64,000 nt of DNA from Cryptomeria japonica (lineage: Eukaryota > Streptophyta > Pinopsida > Cupressales > Cupressaceae), in contig NC_081406.1 in the NCBI RefSeq assembly GCF_030272615.1, forward strand, positions 189,995,391-190,059,390, written 5' to 3'. The notes below the pieces were generated by a model. That model was given only the letters and a program-made list of their open reading frames with translations, had not been told where the DNA came from and made no database searches. The position numbers and the translations under genes were made by a program. Below are positions 13,037-24,722 of this stretch, one piece after another (within the stretch, counting starts at the first letter, position 1; every line of letters starts with the position of its first letter).

Positions 13037-13867
13037 GGTGATAGGAATGTTCCTTGACATAATAGGACTCACACCCGAATTAGGATTCAATTGTGGTTCT
13101 GGGAATCCTAATCCAAACTGAGAAGGTTGTTGCTCCATAGCTTGTTGAGATCGAGATTGGGTAGTGACAGGCATGAACCGTAGAATGAGATGAAGATGTG
13201 GTGAAAACACAAAGTTCTAATGTCAAGGATTGGGCTAATTGTTTGATTAGATCCAGTTGATAAGAAGAAGGAATGAGGATGGGAATGATGACCGATTTGG
13301 AGATGTAGAGAATGGAAGACCGACACTCAAACTGCAACTAGATGAAGTTTGAATGAAGTGATATGACCCTAAAGTTACTCAAGAGGATGCACTTAAGAAA
13401 CAAAGATAAATCAATATGAGTTAGATCTTTGGCTCGAGGTGACAAGATCACAATGAAAGTAGAGATTAAACTCTAGACACAATATAGTAAAAGAGTTGAT
13501 AAATGACTATCACATAAAAGATTTAGAATATTGCAATTTGGGATGACTGAGACCAAAATGATTGGATCGATTCAGATTGGTGAACTAGAGAAAAAGATGA
13601 GAGAATTGAATGATCAATGGGGTGAAGAGAATGATGGACTGATGATGCATTTCGACTGGAAAATGAAGAGATTGATTTCAACTAGAAAGGTTATCCTCAA
13701 CTTCAGAAAAATCATGCAATGGTGATGAAATCTAAGCAATGCAAGACAAAAAATGACAAGGGTATCAATAATGTTGTCACAAAGATGCAAGATGATGATC
13801 AAGACAAAAAACCAATAGAAACTAGGTGTTGAACTAATAAACCAACAAGTCTAACCTACAAGAATAG
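13037..13867 (-). other. Element G, possible gag start, decayed
   Basis: On the minus strand there are Pro/Gln/Ser-rich open stretches (for example 13016-13210, with QQAMEQQPSQFGLGF) compatible with a low-complexity gag N terminus. They are short and interrupted. No gag core or zinc knuckle is visible, so the coding claim is weak. Confidence 0.25.
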
Positions 13868-14178
13868 GATCAAACCCGATGGAGTAAAGTTCAAACCTAG
13901 TGTAGAGCAATTTTGGCAGCATAATGAGGTAAAATAGTGAACATGCTAGAGGAATAGGCAAACCTGCGACAGTAAGGCTCAAACCCACTAGACCTAGATG
14001 CGAACCCGCTATAGTTTCAAAAGATTAAAATCACAACTGACAAGAACAACGAACCCGCTGGATCAGGGTGCTAACCCACTAGAGTTGGGCGCAAACCCAC
14101 CACATTGGACAACTAAGAACTAGGTGACACACAATGCAAACCCATCGGAGTAAGGAGAGAACCCACAAATTCTAGAAG
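13868..14178 (-). repeat. Element G leader motif array, part 1
   Basis: About ten loose copies of a 12-14 base motif, consensus near AACCCGCTAKAGT on the plus strand, are spaced 15-50 bases apart. Examples are GAACCCGCTATAGT at about 14000, GAACCCGCTGGAT at about 14050, TAACCCACTAGAGT at about 14072 and AAACCCATCGGAGT at about 14138. The motif recurs at 21480-21680 and 23066-23525, so the three blocks were one before E and S1 inserted. Confidence 0.7.
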
Positions 14179-15449
14179 AAAAATCATGAGAGTTTGAATG
14201 ACAGTGACTATGGTAAGTATGCCAATCAAGCTCAAAAACATAGGTGTTCCTGCTATACTAAGAAGCAAATCTATTGTAGGACAGGGATAACTAGGACTAA
14301 ATGAAATGAGGTGTTTGGCAACCTGGACTAATTTTGGAAAAAGATTATTTTGTAACAGAAACATGTCAAGCATGAAAAACACAATGTCTAACACCACTAA
14401 GATAAAGAGGGCCTAAATTAGCACAAGATGTTCCACTGGTATAAACAATACAAAATGGAAAATCAGGCATACGTCCTAGGCAAGAAATGTGACACTACCT
14501 GTTAAATCCCCACTTGAATTTCTCCAAATACTGAAACAAAACAAACAAATAGATATTTTAGTGGTGTTGGCTCCCCCACTATGGTACACACTTCTCAATC
14601 ACACCAAAATCTCATACCCTGAAGATCAGAAGATCTTATGAATCCAGGGACATCTATCTCAACTATGAACAATACGAATTGGAGCAGCTTTGAAGGTCTG
14701 ACCTCAGGTGCACCGATAAGAAAAAAGGATTAGGGCTACTCAAACATGGTTCATAGCAGGGGTACTTTTGGGGTAATCTAGTAGTTATACATGCAGTGGC
14801 TAGCTCATTTAAGAGATATCCCAACCTATAGAACACAAGTTTTTTCAAAACTACCATAAAAGCACTAGGGGATTTTGAATTTCGTCAAGACCATGAAGGT
14901 ATTTGCATGTAGATACTAAGGGAAACCATCAGTATAACATAGTAGCACCAGTTGATTATGGTTTTTTCCAAAATCATGAATATTTATATAGCAAAGTGAA
15001 AGAGTACCGTTTGGGTTGTTCCCTCTCACCTGACCTTATTGGCTACTCCAAAAGTAGTCCCTCTTACCTAAAAAAGTGAAAGTGACAGATGTTAACACTT
15101 TTCTCTTGCACCCCTGACCACGAGAGTCAGGGGAGAGGATAGTGTGTGTTAGCAATAGGCCAACTCAACAAATGCATAAATGTGCCAAACATAGAAAAAC
15201 AAGTTGTCATTTTCCTTTATAAAATTGAAGTATGCCACTAGATTAAACCATAAGATACAATGCAAAGTAAAATGTATTCAAAGAAAATATGTGTTTTCAA
15301 CGTGCTACCCCTCTTTGGGAATCCTACATCAAATTGTTAGTGTTTGCAAGAATGAGGTTTTCAATCAAGCAAGGTGGTTGCACAAATGTTAGTGAAAATG
15401 CAATCAAACAACCAAAAGTTAGTGAGTTAGTACAATTTGATGAGGTAAA
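14179..15449. other. Element G leader, remaining part before E
   Basis: Non-coding, with no strong motif. The five bases at 15445-15449 (GTAAA) are the left copy of the target duplication of E. Confidence 0.5.
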
Positions 15450-16334
15450 TGTAAGGAAGTTAAGTAGCGGAAACAACTTCCTACACTAACCTTGAGAGGA
15501 GGGTAATGCAAAACTTTTTCAGATCATTACAACAGTTACAGAAAATAGAAATAGATATAATAGCAATCATACCACAACACAATGATTTACGTGGGGAAAA
15601 CCCTTTCGGGAGAAAAACCCCACCCTCCAAAAGTAGCTCAATATTTTATTCAGCAATCAAAAACAGATTACAAAATACTTGCAGAGCAAGCTCTTCGCAG
15701 GAGAAGCACTAATCAGAGATTCAGAGACAACTCAATAGCCATAAGACTCTTACACACAACCTCTATCTCACACACCTCATAAATAGGAGATACAATACAA
15801 GAAACCGTCAAACGGTATTACAAAACCATGGGCTAAAACCACCCAATAAGGTGTAGCCGACCTTATCTCCCTTCTATGACATGTTAAAGCACACATCAAC
15901 ACGTGTCGCTCCCTTTTACAGCTCATTTATGTATCCGATACAAATTATTTTTCCTATTTCAGGAGTACAAACTTCCGGAGGCCATAACTTGAGAACCGGG
16001 TGTCCGATTGACGAACCGTTTGAAGCGCCGGAAAGCTCGCGAAGTGCTCTATCACCTCGTAACCCGCTTCGCCGGTTACGGCAACTTTTCAGGGCGTTTT
16101 GGAGCCTCTAAAGTCCCCAAAATTAAGTTTAAACATTTTATTGCACCCCTCCAAGACGAAAACTTTAATATCTTCAAAACTAGCTGTGACCTTGCGACGC
16201 AACTTTACTGGAATGCTTATCTAGCCAACCAGAAGCTTCAGGGAGAGTTTCGCACCATTTCGTGCTCAAATGAAAACTTACTATAAATAGTAACCTCACA
16301 TAAATGCAAGGTTGAGACACCATTTTTCCCAACA
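15450..16334 (-). repeat. Element E 3' LTR
   Basis: 885 bp, aligning without gaps to 20559-21443. On the element strand it begins TGTTGGGAAAAATGG and ends CTTCCTTACA. Confidence 0.97.
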
Positions 16335-16346
16335 AATCTCCCACTT
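16335..16346 (-). promoter_or_regulatory. Element E polypurine tract
   Basis: AAGTGGGAGATT on the minus strand lies directly upstream of the 3' LTR. This is the usual position of the plus-strand DNA priming site. Confidence 0.85.
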
Positions 16347-16390
16347 GTCGAACACCTTGCATGAGCGGAAGGGAATGTCAACACAATGAA

Positions 16391-18637
16391 TCAATTGCTA
16401 GGGCCCATAAGGCCCATAGACTCTGAACACCATCTGAAGTTCTCTGTGCTCACAGCCTTAGTTAAAGCATCTGCAACATTCATCAAAGTTTCCACCTTAA
16501 CTAGCTTCACCCTACCATCTTCGACCATATCTCTAACAAAATGATACTGAACATCAATATGTTTGGTCCGGGCATGAAATGTCGGGTTCTTAGCTAGGCT
16601 AATTGCACTCTGACTGTCACAGTAAATTGTCACTGTACCTTGTTTTATTCCAATATCCGAACACAGTCTCTTAAGCCAAATGGCCTCTTTACAAGCATGA
16701 GTAGCTGCCATATACTCTGCTTCAGTAGTGGATAGAGCAACCACAGCCTGTCGCTTACTCATCCAACTAATTGCACCACCAAACAAAGTAAACACATAAG
16801 CACTGGTGGATCTTCTTCTATCAATATCACCTGCCCAATCTGAATCCACATAACCATGGATATCAAGGGAAGTCATGTCTCCAACTGAATTACCATGATA
16901 ACACAAAGAATACTCTGAAGTACCCTTCAAATATCTAAAGACTCTTTTGACTGCATCCCAATGAACTCTACCAGGATTAGACATATATCTAGAAAGTACT
17001 CCCACTGCTTGGGCAATGTCTGGTCTAGTACAGACCATAGCATACATCAAGCTTCCAACTGCACTCTGGTAAGGCACTCTGCTCATGTCTTCCATCTCCA
17101 ATGGGGATGTAGGACAATCTGAAATGGATAGTTTCATTCCAACTGTAAAAGGAACACTCAATGGTCTACAATTCTGCATGTTGAACCTCTGTAACACTGA
17201 ATTCACATACTTACTCTGGCCTAGCCATAGCTTTCTGTTCACCCTATCTCTTCTAATTTCCATCCCAAGAATGTGCTTTGCTGCACCAAGATCTTTCATT
17301 TCAAATTTAGCAGCGAGCTGAGATTTCAGTTCTGAAATCATACCTTTCCCTTTGCCAATGAATAACATATCATCAACATACAATGCAATGAATAAGAAAT
17401 GATCACCATAAGATTTATAATAAACACAGTGATCTGATTTAGAACGTTCAAATCCCAAACTCAACACATATGTATCAAATTTTTGGTACCACATCCTAGG
17501 ACTTTGTTTGAGGCCATACAAAGATTTCTTCAATTTACAGACCAAATTACTTTTGCCTTTCACCACATAGTGCTCCGGCTGTGTCATATAAATATCTTCC
17601 TCCAAATCACCATGAAGGAAAGCAGTTTTCACATCCATTTGCTCAACCTCTAAATCATAAGCAGTAGCAATAGAAAACAAAAATCTAATAGACGTCATTT
17701 TTGCAACAGGAGAAAATATCTCACCGTAATCAACACCCTCAACCTGAGAGTAGCCTTTTGCAACCAACCTTGCTTTATACTTCTCAATGCTTCCATCTGA
17801 ACCAATCTTTTTCTTGAACACCCATTTACAACCAACAGGTTTTCGTCCTTCAGGCAATGGTACAAGATCCCATGTATCATTCTTTTTCAAAGCTGCCATT
17901 TCTTCCTCCATAGCAATCTTCCAGGATTCTGCATCATTCATACCTAATGCCTCTTCTACAGATTTTGGTTCATCCACACTAGTATTCAGAGCAAAAATAC
18001 ATCTCCAATCATCAGGTGAATACCTTTCAGGTGGTTGTCTATGTCTTGTAGACCTTCGAACAAGCTGAGTTGGAGGTTCTTCCTCCTCTTCTGAAGATTC
18101 AGAGCTAGACGAGCTCTCCTCAAATTCTTGCCTATCTAGGGGTCTCGATTCAACTCTTTCAGGTGTAGAAGGAAGTTGAATCACATCTTCTTTTTTAGTC
18201 TGTTCTGGCTGCAATGTAACAGAAGGAGACTTAATTTCTCTAAAAATAACACTTCTACTGTGAATTACCTTTTGTGCAACAGGGTCCCAAAGCTTGTATC
18301 CTTTCACACCATAACTATACCCGATGAAGATACATTTCACAGCCTTGTTCTCCAACTTTGTTCGCTTCTCCTTTGGCACATGTGCATATGCCTCACAACC
18401 AAAAACTCTAAGATGTCTCAATGAAGGCTTGTGACCTGACCATGCTTCCATAGGTGTTTTATCAACAAGAGCTGATGTAGGAGACCTGTTAATCAGGTAG
18501 CAAGCAGTGGCAACAGCTTCAGCCCAAAACTTTTGTTCGAGACCAGCACCACTCAACATACTCCTAGCCTTTTCCATCAGTGTCCTGTTCATTCTTTCTG
18601 CAACTCCATTCTGCTGTGGAGAATACGGAGTTGTCTT
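16391..18637 (-). pseudogene. Element E pol, C-terminal part (integrase end, RT, RNase H)
   Basis: This is in frame with the upstream part but separated from it by one stop codon. Reading starts after the TAG. The first Met codon is at 18592, and the integrase catalytic Glu of the DDE set lies between the stop and that Met. Counting from 18592 (733 codons): integrase C-terminal part with the plant copia GYSYGVKGYKLWDP motif near 90-105, acidic Ser/Glu linker near 155-175, RT from about 236 with DVKTAFLHGD (D320) and YVDDML (405-410), then RNase H with YVDSDWAGD (581-589), STTEAEY (621-627) and CDSQSA (658-663). All catalytic residues of RT and RNase H are present. The frame stays open to its normal end. 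Confidence 0.93.
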
Positions 18638-20434
18638 CTACCTGTTAATTCCACAGTCTTTACAGAATCTATCAAAATCATTAGAGCAAAACTCACCGCC
18701 ATTATCAGTTCTCAAACATTTTATTTTCTTTCCAGTCTGCAACTCAACCATTGCTTTAAATTCTTTAAAATGACTAAAAACTTCAGATTTACTCTTTAGA
18801 AAATATACCCATGTCCTTCTACTAAAATCATCAATAAATGAAACATAATATGTGGATTTTCCAATCGAAGAGACATCTACTGGACCAAACACATCAGAAT
18901 GGATAAGATCCAAAACACCACAAGTTTTATGAGAACTCGAGTAAAACTGAACGCGGTTTTGTTTTCCATAAATGCAATGCTCACAGAAATCAAAGTCAAG
19001 ATTACAATCATTCAAACCTTCAACAAGGTTTTTATTTTTCAAGGTCCTTAGACCCTTTTCTCCAATGTGGCCAAGTCTCTGGTGCCATAACATAGTCTTC
19101 TCTGCAGGTAACTTTGCTTCAGACGAAAGAGCACCCTTAGGTACCCAAAAACCATTTCCATCTGCTGAAGGTGAAACCTTCAAATCTTCCAGTGAAGTAT
19201 CCGCAAATTTAATTTTTACAGAAGTGCTATTACACTCAATAGTGTATGCTTCAAGCTTATACAAAGTGCCAAACCTGACACCTCTAGCAACTACCATAGC
19301 ACCCTTAATCATCTTACATCCTGCTTCAGAAAAGACTACCTGCACACCTGCATCTATTAGTTTTCTCACAGATAACAGGTTTCGTTTTAATCCAGGGATA
19401 TGCAACACACCATTAATCCTTTTTATTCTACCATCAGAAAACCTGATTCTAACTTTACCTCGACCAACAATGTCTAGATGTGAATCATCACCCAGGTACA
19501 CCTTACCTCCATTAAATCCTTCATATTCAGAAAACCAATCTCTATTGGAAGTCATATGAAAAGATGCACCTGAGTCAATTAGCCAGGCATCATTACCTGC
19601 ATGAGTCGCCAAAGCCGCAATAAATGCATCGCCATCTTCCTTGTCGGACTCAGAATCAGAATCGAACTTTTTCTTTTTCTTCTTCTTTTCTTCTTTGCAG
19701 TCCTTACGGATGTGACCCGGTTTACCGCAATTCCAGCAAATGACTTTGGACTTTCCAGGAGATTTCGATCTCCCTTTGGATTTGGACTTGCCACGCTTCT
19801 CATTCTTCTTGCCTTTCTCCTTAGGTCTTCCACGAACGATTAGGGCTTCCTTTGAACTTATGGATACCTTCCTTCGCATCTCTTCACCGAGTAGGGCACC
19901 CACCACGTCTTCAGATTTCAAAACAACAGAAGTACTACCGATAGCCATAACAAGAGAATCCCACGAATCAGGCAAAGAACAAAGCAAGATCTGACATTTC
20001 TCCTCCTCGTCCATCTTAACACCGACGGATACTAATTGAGCCACAATCATATTGAATGCTTCTAGGTGGTCTGCAATTCGTCCACCCTCTTCCATCTTCA
20101 AGGAATACAATTTCTTTCTTAAGAAAATTTGATTTAATAAAGATTTCACTTGATACATCTCACCAAGCTTAGTCCATAGCTTCTTTGCAGAGTTCTCTTC
20201 ATGGACATTGATTAGAACAGAGTCTGCCAGGCACAGTCTGATTAGACCCTTGGCTTTTCGGTCCATAACATCATACTGAGCTACCGCAGTAGGATCTGAG
20301 GGCCTTTGGACATTCGCATCAACAGCATCCCAAAGATCTCGATCTATTAGCAGATCTTCCATCTTCAGCTTCCACATCTCAAAATTACTTCCATTAAATT
20401 TCTCCACCTCTATTCTCCCTGACGAACTCGCCAT
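18638..20434 (-). pseudogene. Element E gag, protease and integrase N-terminal part
   Basis: 598 codons from ATG at 20434, beginning MASSSGRIEVEKFNGSN, the standard start of Tnt1-type copia polyproteins. Domains in order: gag about 15-190; basic Lys/Arg/Ser stretch 200-230; one zinc knuckle CWNCGKPGHIRKDC at 233-246; aspartic protease with DSGA at 286-289; GAG-pre-integrase zinc site with H450, H454, C483 and C486; integrase core with D513 (HSDVFG) and D576 (RTDNGGE). Translation stops at TAG 18638-18640, inside the integrase core before the catalytic Glu. A CAG to TAG change would explain it. No other lesion is visible. Confidence 0.93.
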
Positions 20435-20544
20435 CTGAATATTCCTGCAACAAGATCAAAAAGTGTCTTCTGCACAAGCTCCCACTCAAATCTGGATTAG
20501 TTCAAAAAACCCAACTGCCCACAATTGAAACCAAAGGTGATCAG

Positions 20545-20556
20545 GCTCTGATACCA
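20545..20556 (-). promoter_or_regulatory. Element E primer binding site (tRNA-iMet)
   Basis: On the minus strand TGGTATCAGAGC lies two bases after the 5' LTR end. It is complementary to the 3' end of plant initiator tRNA-Met and is the standard copia primer site. Confidence 0.95.
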
Positions 20557-20558
20557 CT

Positions 20559-21443
20559 TGTAAGGAAGTTAAGTAGCGGAAACAACTTCCTACACTAACC
20601 TTGAGAGGAGGGTAATGCAAAACTTTTTCAGATCATTACAACAGTTACAGAAAATAGAAATAGATATAATAGCAATCATACCACAACACAATGATTTACG
20701 TGGGGAAAACCCTTTCGGGAGAAAAACCCCACCCTCCAAAAGCAGCTCAATATTTTATTCAACAATCAAAAACAGATTACAAAATACTTGCAGAGCAAGC
20801 TCTTCGCAGGAGTAGCACTAATCAAAGATTCAGAGACAACTCAATAGCCATAAGACTCTTACACACAACCTCTATCTCACACACCTCATAAATAGGAGAT
20901 ACAATACAAGAAACCGTCAAACGGTATTACAAAACCATGGGCTAAAACCACCCAATAAGGTGTAGCCGACCTTATCTCCCTTCTATGACATGTTAAAGCA
21001 CACATCAACACGTGTCGCTCCCTTTTACAGCTCATTTATGTATCCGATACAAATTATTTTTCCTATTTCAGGAGTACAAACTTCCGGAGGCCATAACTTG
21101 AGAACCGGGTGTCCGATTGACGAACCGTTTGAAGCGCCGGAAAGCTCGCGAAGTGCTCTATCACCTCGTAACCCGCTTCGCCGGTTACGGCAACTTTTCA
21201 GGGCGTTTCGGAGCCTCTAAAGTCCCCAAAATTAAGTTTAAACATTTTATTGCACCCCTCCAAGACGAAAACTTTAATATCTTCAAAACTAGCTGTGACC
21301 TTGCGACGCAACTTTATTGGAATGCTTATCTAGCCAACCAGAAGCTTCAGGGAGAGTTTCGCACCATTTCGTGCTCAAATGAAAACTTACTATAAATAGT
21401 AACCTCACATAAATGCAAGGTTGAGACACCATTTTTCCCAACA
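20559..21443 (-). repeat. Element E 5' LTR (promoter LTR)
   Basis: 885 bp, six substitutions from the other copy. Being upstream of the ORF on the minus strand, it would carry the element's promoter. I do not see an unambiguous TATA box in the right orientation, so I do not place a transcription start. Confidence 0.95.
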
Positions 21444-21685
21444 GTAAAATATTATAGAAAAATGATACTAAAACAAAAAGCTCAAACCCACTAAAACATA
21501 GTTCAAATCCACTGGAAAATACAAACAAACAACAAACTTGCCATAGTATAGTGCAAACCCGCTATACTAAGAAGAAAATCCACTACGGTAGGAGGAAAAC
21601 CCATTGTAGTTTGGTACTAGACCTCACAAACACACCAACAAACAACATAAACATAGGTCTAATAGAGAAAACCCGCTATAGTTAG
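21444..21685 (-). repeat. Element G leader motif array, part 2
   Basis: About six more copies of the AACCCGCTATAGT-like motif, for example CAAACCCGCTATACT near 21548 and AAAACCCGCTATAGT near 21668-21682. The block begins with the right GTAAA duplication of E and ends with the GTTAG duplication of S1. Confidence 0.65.
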
Positions 21686-23065
21686 TGTGTTCAGAAAAGT
21701 GTGACTGTCAAATGATCAAAATGTAAGTGGCACACCAATGAAATATTATATAAAAAGATGTAATTAAAAAGCAATTAAGCAAACCATCCTTCTAAGGAGT
21801 TTCATCGTTCTCTATCTCCAAGGATTCTTCAAGTCATGGTTTTTCTCTCAGATCATTGAGCACTTGACTTTCAAAATGATAACCTAAAGAATGAGTGCTA
21901 TGATAAAATGATCTCTATGCTATGCATTTAAGGTCTATTGAGATAATGATAATGTTTCTATAATTGATCTATGATAATGAGATTATGATCTAAAATGCTT
22001 GATATCTAATATGATTGATATGCTTGTGAGAGAGAAAATTAGGGATACAATATAGATAGAGATAACTTTGATAGACAAAAACTTAGATCCCTGGTAATGA
22101 AAGGACGGGCCCTATTTATAGAGGAAATGGATAATTGGATGGCTACGATTGATTTGTCTAGCAAGGGCTAGGATTGCATGAGGAGGGCTTGATCCTCAAT
22201 CCATGTTTGCAACTTCCGCCAATGCCATGGTGACAAGTAGCATCATGAGAAGGCTTGAGAGGAGAGAGACAAAGAATTAAATGCCTGAAGAGTCATGATG
22301 GATACCCTAGGCAGTTTGGATAGGGTTAGGTTAATGGATAAAGCTTTTATCCAAAGGGGTAAATGAATGTGAAAGGGTTAAAGGGATACCTTATTCAAAG
22401 CATTAAATGCTTGAAAAGACTTGAGGGTTACCCTGGATGGCTGGGTTAAGGGATAAGTCTCTAACCCAGGGTCAAAAGGTGAGTTAGCTTGTTGGAAGAG
22501 AAAAAGGTTTTTAATGCTATGCAAGAGCTTGAAATGCTTTTAGGAGACTTTGAGGGTTAACTTGTGAAAGAAAAAGGCTTTTAATGTTTTGTAAGAGCCT
22601 TAATTGTTTTTGAGAAGTGACTCCTTCCTAATCCTCGGTTTAGGAATGTGCAAGTGCTTAGAAGGGGATTAAGCTAATTTAGAAGGGTTTAGAAGAAAAT
22701 CAGTGAGCAAGTGGACATTGTAGGAGAATACAAATGGGTGAGGATAAATAAGTTTTAAATAAATGTTTATTTATTTAAATGTGCATGTGAATTTTAGATT
22801 TATTTAAATAATTTTTTAATTTATTTAAATGAGTAAAAGGGGGATATGATTAATAAAATAAATAGGCTTATTTATTTTACTAATAGTTAGAATACAACTA
22901 GTGAATTAAATTAAATAAATTATAAAATTCATTTAATTAAATAGAAGAGTATAAGGTAAGTGAGTTAATTAAATGTGAATTTAATTAATAGAAGAATGTT
23001 AGTAAAATAATTAAATAAATATTAAAATTTCTATTTAATTAAGTGGACAGATTTATGTGTCTACA
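21686..23065 (-). repeat. S1: solo gypsy LTR in element G
   Basis: 1380 bp bounded by TG (21686) and CA (23065) and by perfect 5-bp duplications GTTAG (21681-21685 and 23066-23070). On the minus strand it starts TGTAGACACATAAATCTGTCC, close to the LTR start of F (TGTAGACACCCAAAATTGTCC). Its first 350 bp carry the same kind of A/T palindromes (for example near 22750, 22860 and 22900). No internal region is attached, so it is a solo LTR left by LTR-LTR recombination. Confidence 0.88.
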
Positions 23066-23525
23066 GTTAGCATCAAACCCGCTATAATAGACCTCAAACC
23101 TGCCATAGCAGAAAGAACCAGGGTGTTGTTTTAAGGACCTAATACAGATAGAATGCCTAGGTATCAAACCTACTAAACTTAATTACAAACCTGTTGTACT
23201 ACGCTGTGAACTTGCTAAAATATGAAATAACACAGGTAGCTTTAAAAGTCCTAACATAAATATAATACTTTGGCAGCGAACCCGCTGCACTCACCTACAT
23301 TCATCCGCCATACTAATAAAGAAAGAAAAAGAAAAATCAAATGACATAGCCGAGAGAAAAAAGACCTAGAAATAGTTTTACCAGTGCGAACCCACCATAG
23401 TTTCATTCAAACCTACGGGAGTACGAAAAATTAGCAGAAAATTATACTTGCAGACAGAATGGCGGGAATGCATTCCTGCTGAAGTTTATATTGAACCTGC
23501 TGCAGTTTCCCACGAACCCGCTAGA
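23066..23525 (-). repeat. Element G leader motif array, part 3
   Basis: About eleven copies of the same motif, for example CAAACCCGCTATAAT near 23073, GCGAACCCGCTGCACT near 23276, GCGAACCCACCATAGT near 23387 and CGAACCCGCTAGACT near 23512. This block is nearest to the primer site of G. Confidence 0.7.
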
Positions 23526-23679
23526 CTGGAAAAATGTCCAGATGAGAAAATGACCTTTGTCGAAGCAGAAGTCTACTTCGAAAACATGTTTTTTGCTCCC
23601 AAGTGTCAAAAATCACTAAAACAACAAAAAAAAATGTTAAAATGACCCGTGAATTGGGTCCCACTGGGCATGCCAGAAA
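23526..23679 (-). promoter_or_regulatory. Element G primer-site region
   Basis: Read on the minus strand, the LTR end (ACTCACACA, 23680) is followed by TTTCTGGCATGCCCAGTGGG, then ACCC. Element F has TTTTGGCGCGCCTGGTGGGA at the same place. The shared layout (TGG, palindromic GC core, GTGGGAC) supports the same priming tRNA and lineage. I cannot name the tRNA. Confidence 0.6.
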
Positions 23680-24613
23680 TGTGTGAGTAAAAATTATGTG
23701 CAATAAAAGAGATTAAAAGCTTAACTAATGAACCAAATAAAACACAAAAGCCATTCAAACACTCAAGATAAGACTGTTAAAAAGGAAATGAAATTGAAAA
23801 TGACAAATGAAATGAAACAAATGCAAACCAAATCCACTTCAATTTGATGTGTGCTCATGTCATTACAGATGCTCGATTTTTCTCTATGATGAATGTTGTA
23901 AGGATGTGGCTGATGAAAATGATATGGAAGATGAGTGATGATTTTGACATTAAAACGACATGGATATGAAAAAGTGGATTATATGCATAGAAAATGGAGG
24001 GGAGATGAGGGGGTTCGAAAATGAGACACTTGTCCCCAAAGAGGATAAGTAGCATACCTTAAGGTGTCATGTGGAATGAGATTACACACTTGTCCTAGCT
24101 CAAAAAGGAAGGGCAAGTCTCCTCAAGGAGGACAAATGTGAAGAGAGGCATGACATGCATCCTTAAAGACAAATGTCCATTTTGGGAGATCTGGCCACCC
24201 AAAATTGGTTGTAATTTCCTAAATATTAGGAAATTAGGAATGTGCACACACATGTGAGGGGGGAGGGGAGAAAGGATAGTGTTAGAACCTATGGGTTATT
24301 CTAGGATGAGGGTTAGATGGGGTTTTAGGTTTAGGAGACATGTGGGGGAATTAATTACTTTAAATTTATTCAAGAATTAGAAGAAAAGGATGACATGAAT
24401 TATTTTATTTTATTTAATAGAGGAAGGATTTAGGAGGGATATTAGTTAATTAAAAGGATAATAAATTAATTGGACATGGCTATTAATTAAATTAATTTAT
24501 CCCGAGCAGATGGGATGCTATATTTAATTAAATAATATGAATTATTTAATTAACACAAGTGACGTAGAAAATTTGATCTGATTAAATTAATCTGTCAAAT
24601 TTAAGTGTCTTCA
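23680..24613 (-). repeat. Element G 5' LTR
   Basis: 934 bp. On the minus strand it starts TGAAGACACTTAAATTTGAC and ends ACTCACACA. It carries A/T palindromes near its start (24395-24590), like F and S1. No second copy is present in the window because the 3' part of G is missing. Confidence 0.65.
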
Positions 24614-24712
24614 GTTAGTATGTTGATAAAGTGTTGTTACTATTAATGTTGCCAATGATTTGTTTGTGTAAAGGGACAACACCCTAGTTCTTGCTACTTT
24701 TTAATATAAAAA
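24614..24712 (+). other. LINE 3' end
   Basis: About 100 bp ending ACTTTTTAATATAAAAAA, directly before the duplication ACATCACTAA. The run GTAAAGGGACAACACCCT and the final A-rich tail resemble plant L1 3' untranslated ends. It belongs with the zf-RVT piece at 12906-13036. Confidence 0.55.
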
Positions 24713-24722
24713 ACATCACTAA

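Larger units (their letters stand above)
15450..21443 (-). mobile_element. Element E: full-length Ty1/copia retrotransposon
   Basis: 5994 bp on the minus strand with two 885 bp LTRs (15450-16334 and 20559-21443), TG...CA ends and perfect 5-bp target duplication GTAAA (15445-15449 and 21444-21448). The primer site TGGTATCAGAGC and a purine tract are in place. One reading frame (20434 to 16391) covers gag, protease, integrase, RT and RNase H in copia order and is broken by a single TAG at 18638-18640. The LTRs differ at six positions (five transitions, one transversion) and no indel, so this is the most recent full insertion in the window. Confidence 0.97.
13037..24613 (-). mobile_element. Element G: truncated Tat-like gypsy element
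   Basis: On the minus strand an LTR (24613 to 23680) is followed by a primer-site region matching the style of element F, then by about 2.5 kb of leader (after removing insertions E and S1) filled with a dispersed short motif, and then by about 0.8 kb that may be the start of gag. The element stops at the LINE boundary near 13037 with no 3' LTR, so most of it is deleted. GTTAG follows the LTR at 24614-24618. Confidence 0.55.
12892..24712 (+). mobile_element. 5'-truncated LINE, split by element G
   Basis: The left piece (12892-13036) encodes the zinc-binding end of a plant L1-type reverse transcriptase ORF. The right piece (24614-24712) looks like a LINE 3' end, finishing in TTTTTAATATAAAAAA. 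Imperfect 10-base duplications flank the whole: ACACCGCTAA at 12882-12891 and ACATCACTAA at 24713-24722. That is the length expected for LINE target duplications. All between 13037 and 24613 is later insertion. Confidence 0.6.

Noticed and set aside
18972-19559. 195-codon plus-strand ORF
   Set aside because: It is antisense to the protease/integrase region of E, with no domain. Shadow frame.
20545-20556. tRNA gene suspected from tRNA-Met complement
   Set aside because: Only the 12-base primer-site complement is present. There is no cloverleaf around it. The same holds at 12580, 33305 and 37351.
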